NCBI RefSeq assembly: GCF_900102035.1
Contig: NZ_LT629689.1
Location: forward strand, 620,001 to 684,000
Direction of reading: 5' to 3'
DNA length: 64,000 nucleotides
Source of the DNA: Pseudomonas extremaustralis
GTDB taxonomy: Bacteria > Pseudomonadota > Gammaproteobacteria > Pseudomonadales > Pseudomonadaceae
Shown here: positions 62,880 to 64,000 of the stretch, one piece after another
Numbering within the stretch: position 1 is the stretch's first letter
Layout: each line of letters starts with the position of its first letter
Notes under the pieces: model-generated
What the model was told of the DNA's origin: nothing
Databases searched by the model: none
The model's input: only the letters and a program-made list of their open reading frames with translations
Position numbers and translations under genes: made by a program

Positions 62880-64000
62880 ATGAACAGTCCCGCTATCCCG
62901 CGCTTCCGCTACCAGATTTTCTTCTTGATCATGCTGATGGCATTGCTCAACTACATCGACCGCGGCGCGATTTCTTATGCCTCGGCGAGCATTCTTCCCG
63001 AGTACGGCTTCGACAAGGCCGACTGGGGCAATGTGTTGGGGTTCTTTGGCTACGGCTACATTCTCGGCGCGCTGATCGGTGGCATTCTGGCCGACCGTTT
63101 TGGCGCCAAGCGTATCTGGCTGATTGCCGGTGGTACCTGGTCGATCTTTGAGATCGCCACCGCGTTTGCAGGTGACTTTGGTCTTGCGTTCATGGGTGGC
63201 TCGGCCATGGCCGGTTTCGCCACCATTCGCGTTTTGTTTGGCTTTGCCGAAGGCCCGGCTTATTCGGTGATCAATAAGAGCGTGGCTAACTGGGCGACCC
63301 CCAAGGAGCGAGGCTTCGTGGTCTCGGTCGGCCTGTTGAGCACCCCCCTCGGTGCACTGCTCACGGCACCGGTGGCGGTGGGCCTGCAGACCCTGACCGG
63401 CGACTGGCGCAGCATGTTCGTGGTGCTGGGCGTGATCAGCCTGGCACTGCTGGTTTTCTTCATGACACGCTTCACCAACACCCCGGATGAGAACCCGCGG
63501 ATGTCCAAGGCCGAGCTGGAGTTCCTGCGTCAGGAGCGTGCGGCGCAAACCACAGCCTCACCCCCTGGCACCAGCGCTACGCCGGTGTGGCATTTCTTCA
63601 AGAACAAGGACCTGCTGCTCAACGCTGTCGGTTATTTCTCGTTCGTGTATGTGACCTTTCTGCTGCTGACCTGGACTCCCAAGTACCTGCAGGACGAGTT
63701 TCACTACAACCTGTCGTCGCTGTGGTACATGGGCATGATCCCGTGGATCGGCGCCTGTTTCACCGTGTTGTTGGGCGGCAAGATTTCCGACTTGCTGCTA
63801 CGCCGCACCGGCAACCTGAAGGTGGCGCGTAGTTGGCTGGCTGCGACGTGCCTGCTGTTGACCACGTTGTGCTTCCTCCTGGTCTCGCAGGCCGAGACGG
63901 TGTGGGGTGTGATTGCCCTGATGACCGTGGCCAACGCCCTCAATGCGCTGCCGAACTCTGTCTACTGGGCCGTGGTGATCGATACCGCACCGTCGAACCG
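62880..64000 (+). CDS. MFS transporter, anion:cation symporter (ACS) type, partial
   Basis: 373 residues of a major facilitator protein that runs off the window. The start MNSPAIPRFRYQIFFLIMLM is followed by ALLNYIDRGAISYASASILP and the loop motif GGILADRFGAKRIW between helices 2 and 3, typical of the sugar-acid/phthalate (ACS) group. The LacI repressor beside it suggests uptake of a sugar acid or related anion. Confidence 0.88.
   Translation, partial: MNSPAIPRFRYQIFFLIMLMALLNYIDRGAISYASASILPEYGFDKADWGNVLGFFGYGYILGALIGGILADRFGAKRIWLIAGGTWSIFEIATAFAGDFGLAFMGGSAMAGFATIRVLFGFAEGPAYSVINKSVANWATPKERGFVVSVGLLSTPLGALLTAPVAVGLQTLTGDWRSMFVVLGVISLALLVFFMTRFTNTPDENPRMSKAELEFLRQERAAQTTASPPGTSATPVWHFFKNKDLLLNAVGYFSFVYVTFLLLTWTPKYLQDEFHYNLSSLWYMGMIPWIGACFTVLLGGKISDLLLRRTGNLKVARSWLAATCLLLTTLCFLLVSQAETVWGVIALMTVANALNALPNSVYWAVVIDTAPSN

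Noticed and set aside
1..64000. CRISPR array or toxin-antitoxin pair
   Set aside because: No regularly spaced repeats and no gene pair with recognisable toxin-antitoxin features were seen on reading the window.

Overview
The window looks like part of a Pseudomonas chromosome, fluorescens-type. GC content is high, the attachment site is a tRNA-Pro(GGG) 3' end, and there is a MexAB/TtgABC-type RND pump, an MlaA homologue and an srfABC locus. This assignment is inferred from gene content; no marker gene was compared.

Region 1 (1-32,865) is the right-hand part of a contractile-tail (myovirus-type) prophage. It ends in a 47-nt copy of the 3' end of tRNA-Pro, the probable attR. The integrase, the C1-like repressor and the left end lie outside the window. 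The order is: two small leftward genes (121-796); a divergent rightward early operon with a Rha-type regulator, a replication initiator, a DnaC-like loader, small genes, ninB, ninG and a gene in the antiterminator position (930-6401); a terminator-rich late leader (6402-7088); two holin-like proteins; terminase and head genes (8053-18524); tail and baseplate genes (18543-30916); and the lysis genes GH19 endolysin, Rz and nested Rz1 (30970-32670). Recoding features predicted here are an in-frame internal start for a scaffold protein inside the DUF2213 gene and a -1 frameshift in the tail assembly chaperone. A low-GC lipoprotein and a KilA-N gene, each followed by a terminator, interrupt the baseplate genes as an apparent moron cassette.

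The most unusual feature is in the MuF-like minor head gene (11584-13374). It carries a 325-residue in-frame intein at its conserved C-terminal Cys motif. On the opposite strand, almost exactly within the intein DNA (12328-13227), lies a 299-codon gene with two helix-turn-helix units and a Vsr/PD-(D/E)XK-like nuclease core. This looks like a homing endonuclease encoded antisense to the intein it would mobilise, instead of being inserted in frame in it.

Region 2 (32,866-35,943) holds the probable tRNA terminator, a complete 1,231-bp IS3-family element with an A6G frameshift site, and a small membrane protein gene.

Region 3 (35,428-52,263, leftward) is a long operon: SrfA-like, SrfB (actin/Hsp70-fold ATPase), SrfC (large P-loop protein), a single-pass membrane protein, a secreted vWA protein, an ABC ATPase, an FtsX/LolE-type permease, a SUMF1/FGE-domain protein, two coiled-coil lipoproteins, a membrane-anchored vWA protein and a small membrane protein. 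The ATPase, permease, SUMF1 protein, lipoprotein and vWA protein recall the TagTSRQ/PpkA module of type VI secretion. No kinase, phosphatase or secretion-tube gene is seen here. I read it as an uncharacterised envelope-spanning, stress- or contact-sensing machine built around SrfABC.

Region 4 (52,654-64,000) has a truncated SfnB/DszC-type oxidoreductase remnant, ompW, a complete RND tripartite efflux operon, mlaA, the fused remnants of an AraC regulator and a phenol-degradation-type outer-membrane protein, and a LacI repressor divergent from an MFS transporter that runs off the window. Between the last two lie a good sigma-70 promoter and two LacI-type operators.
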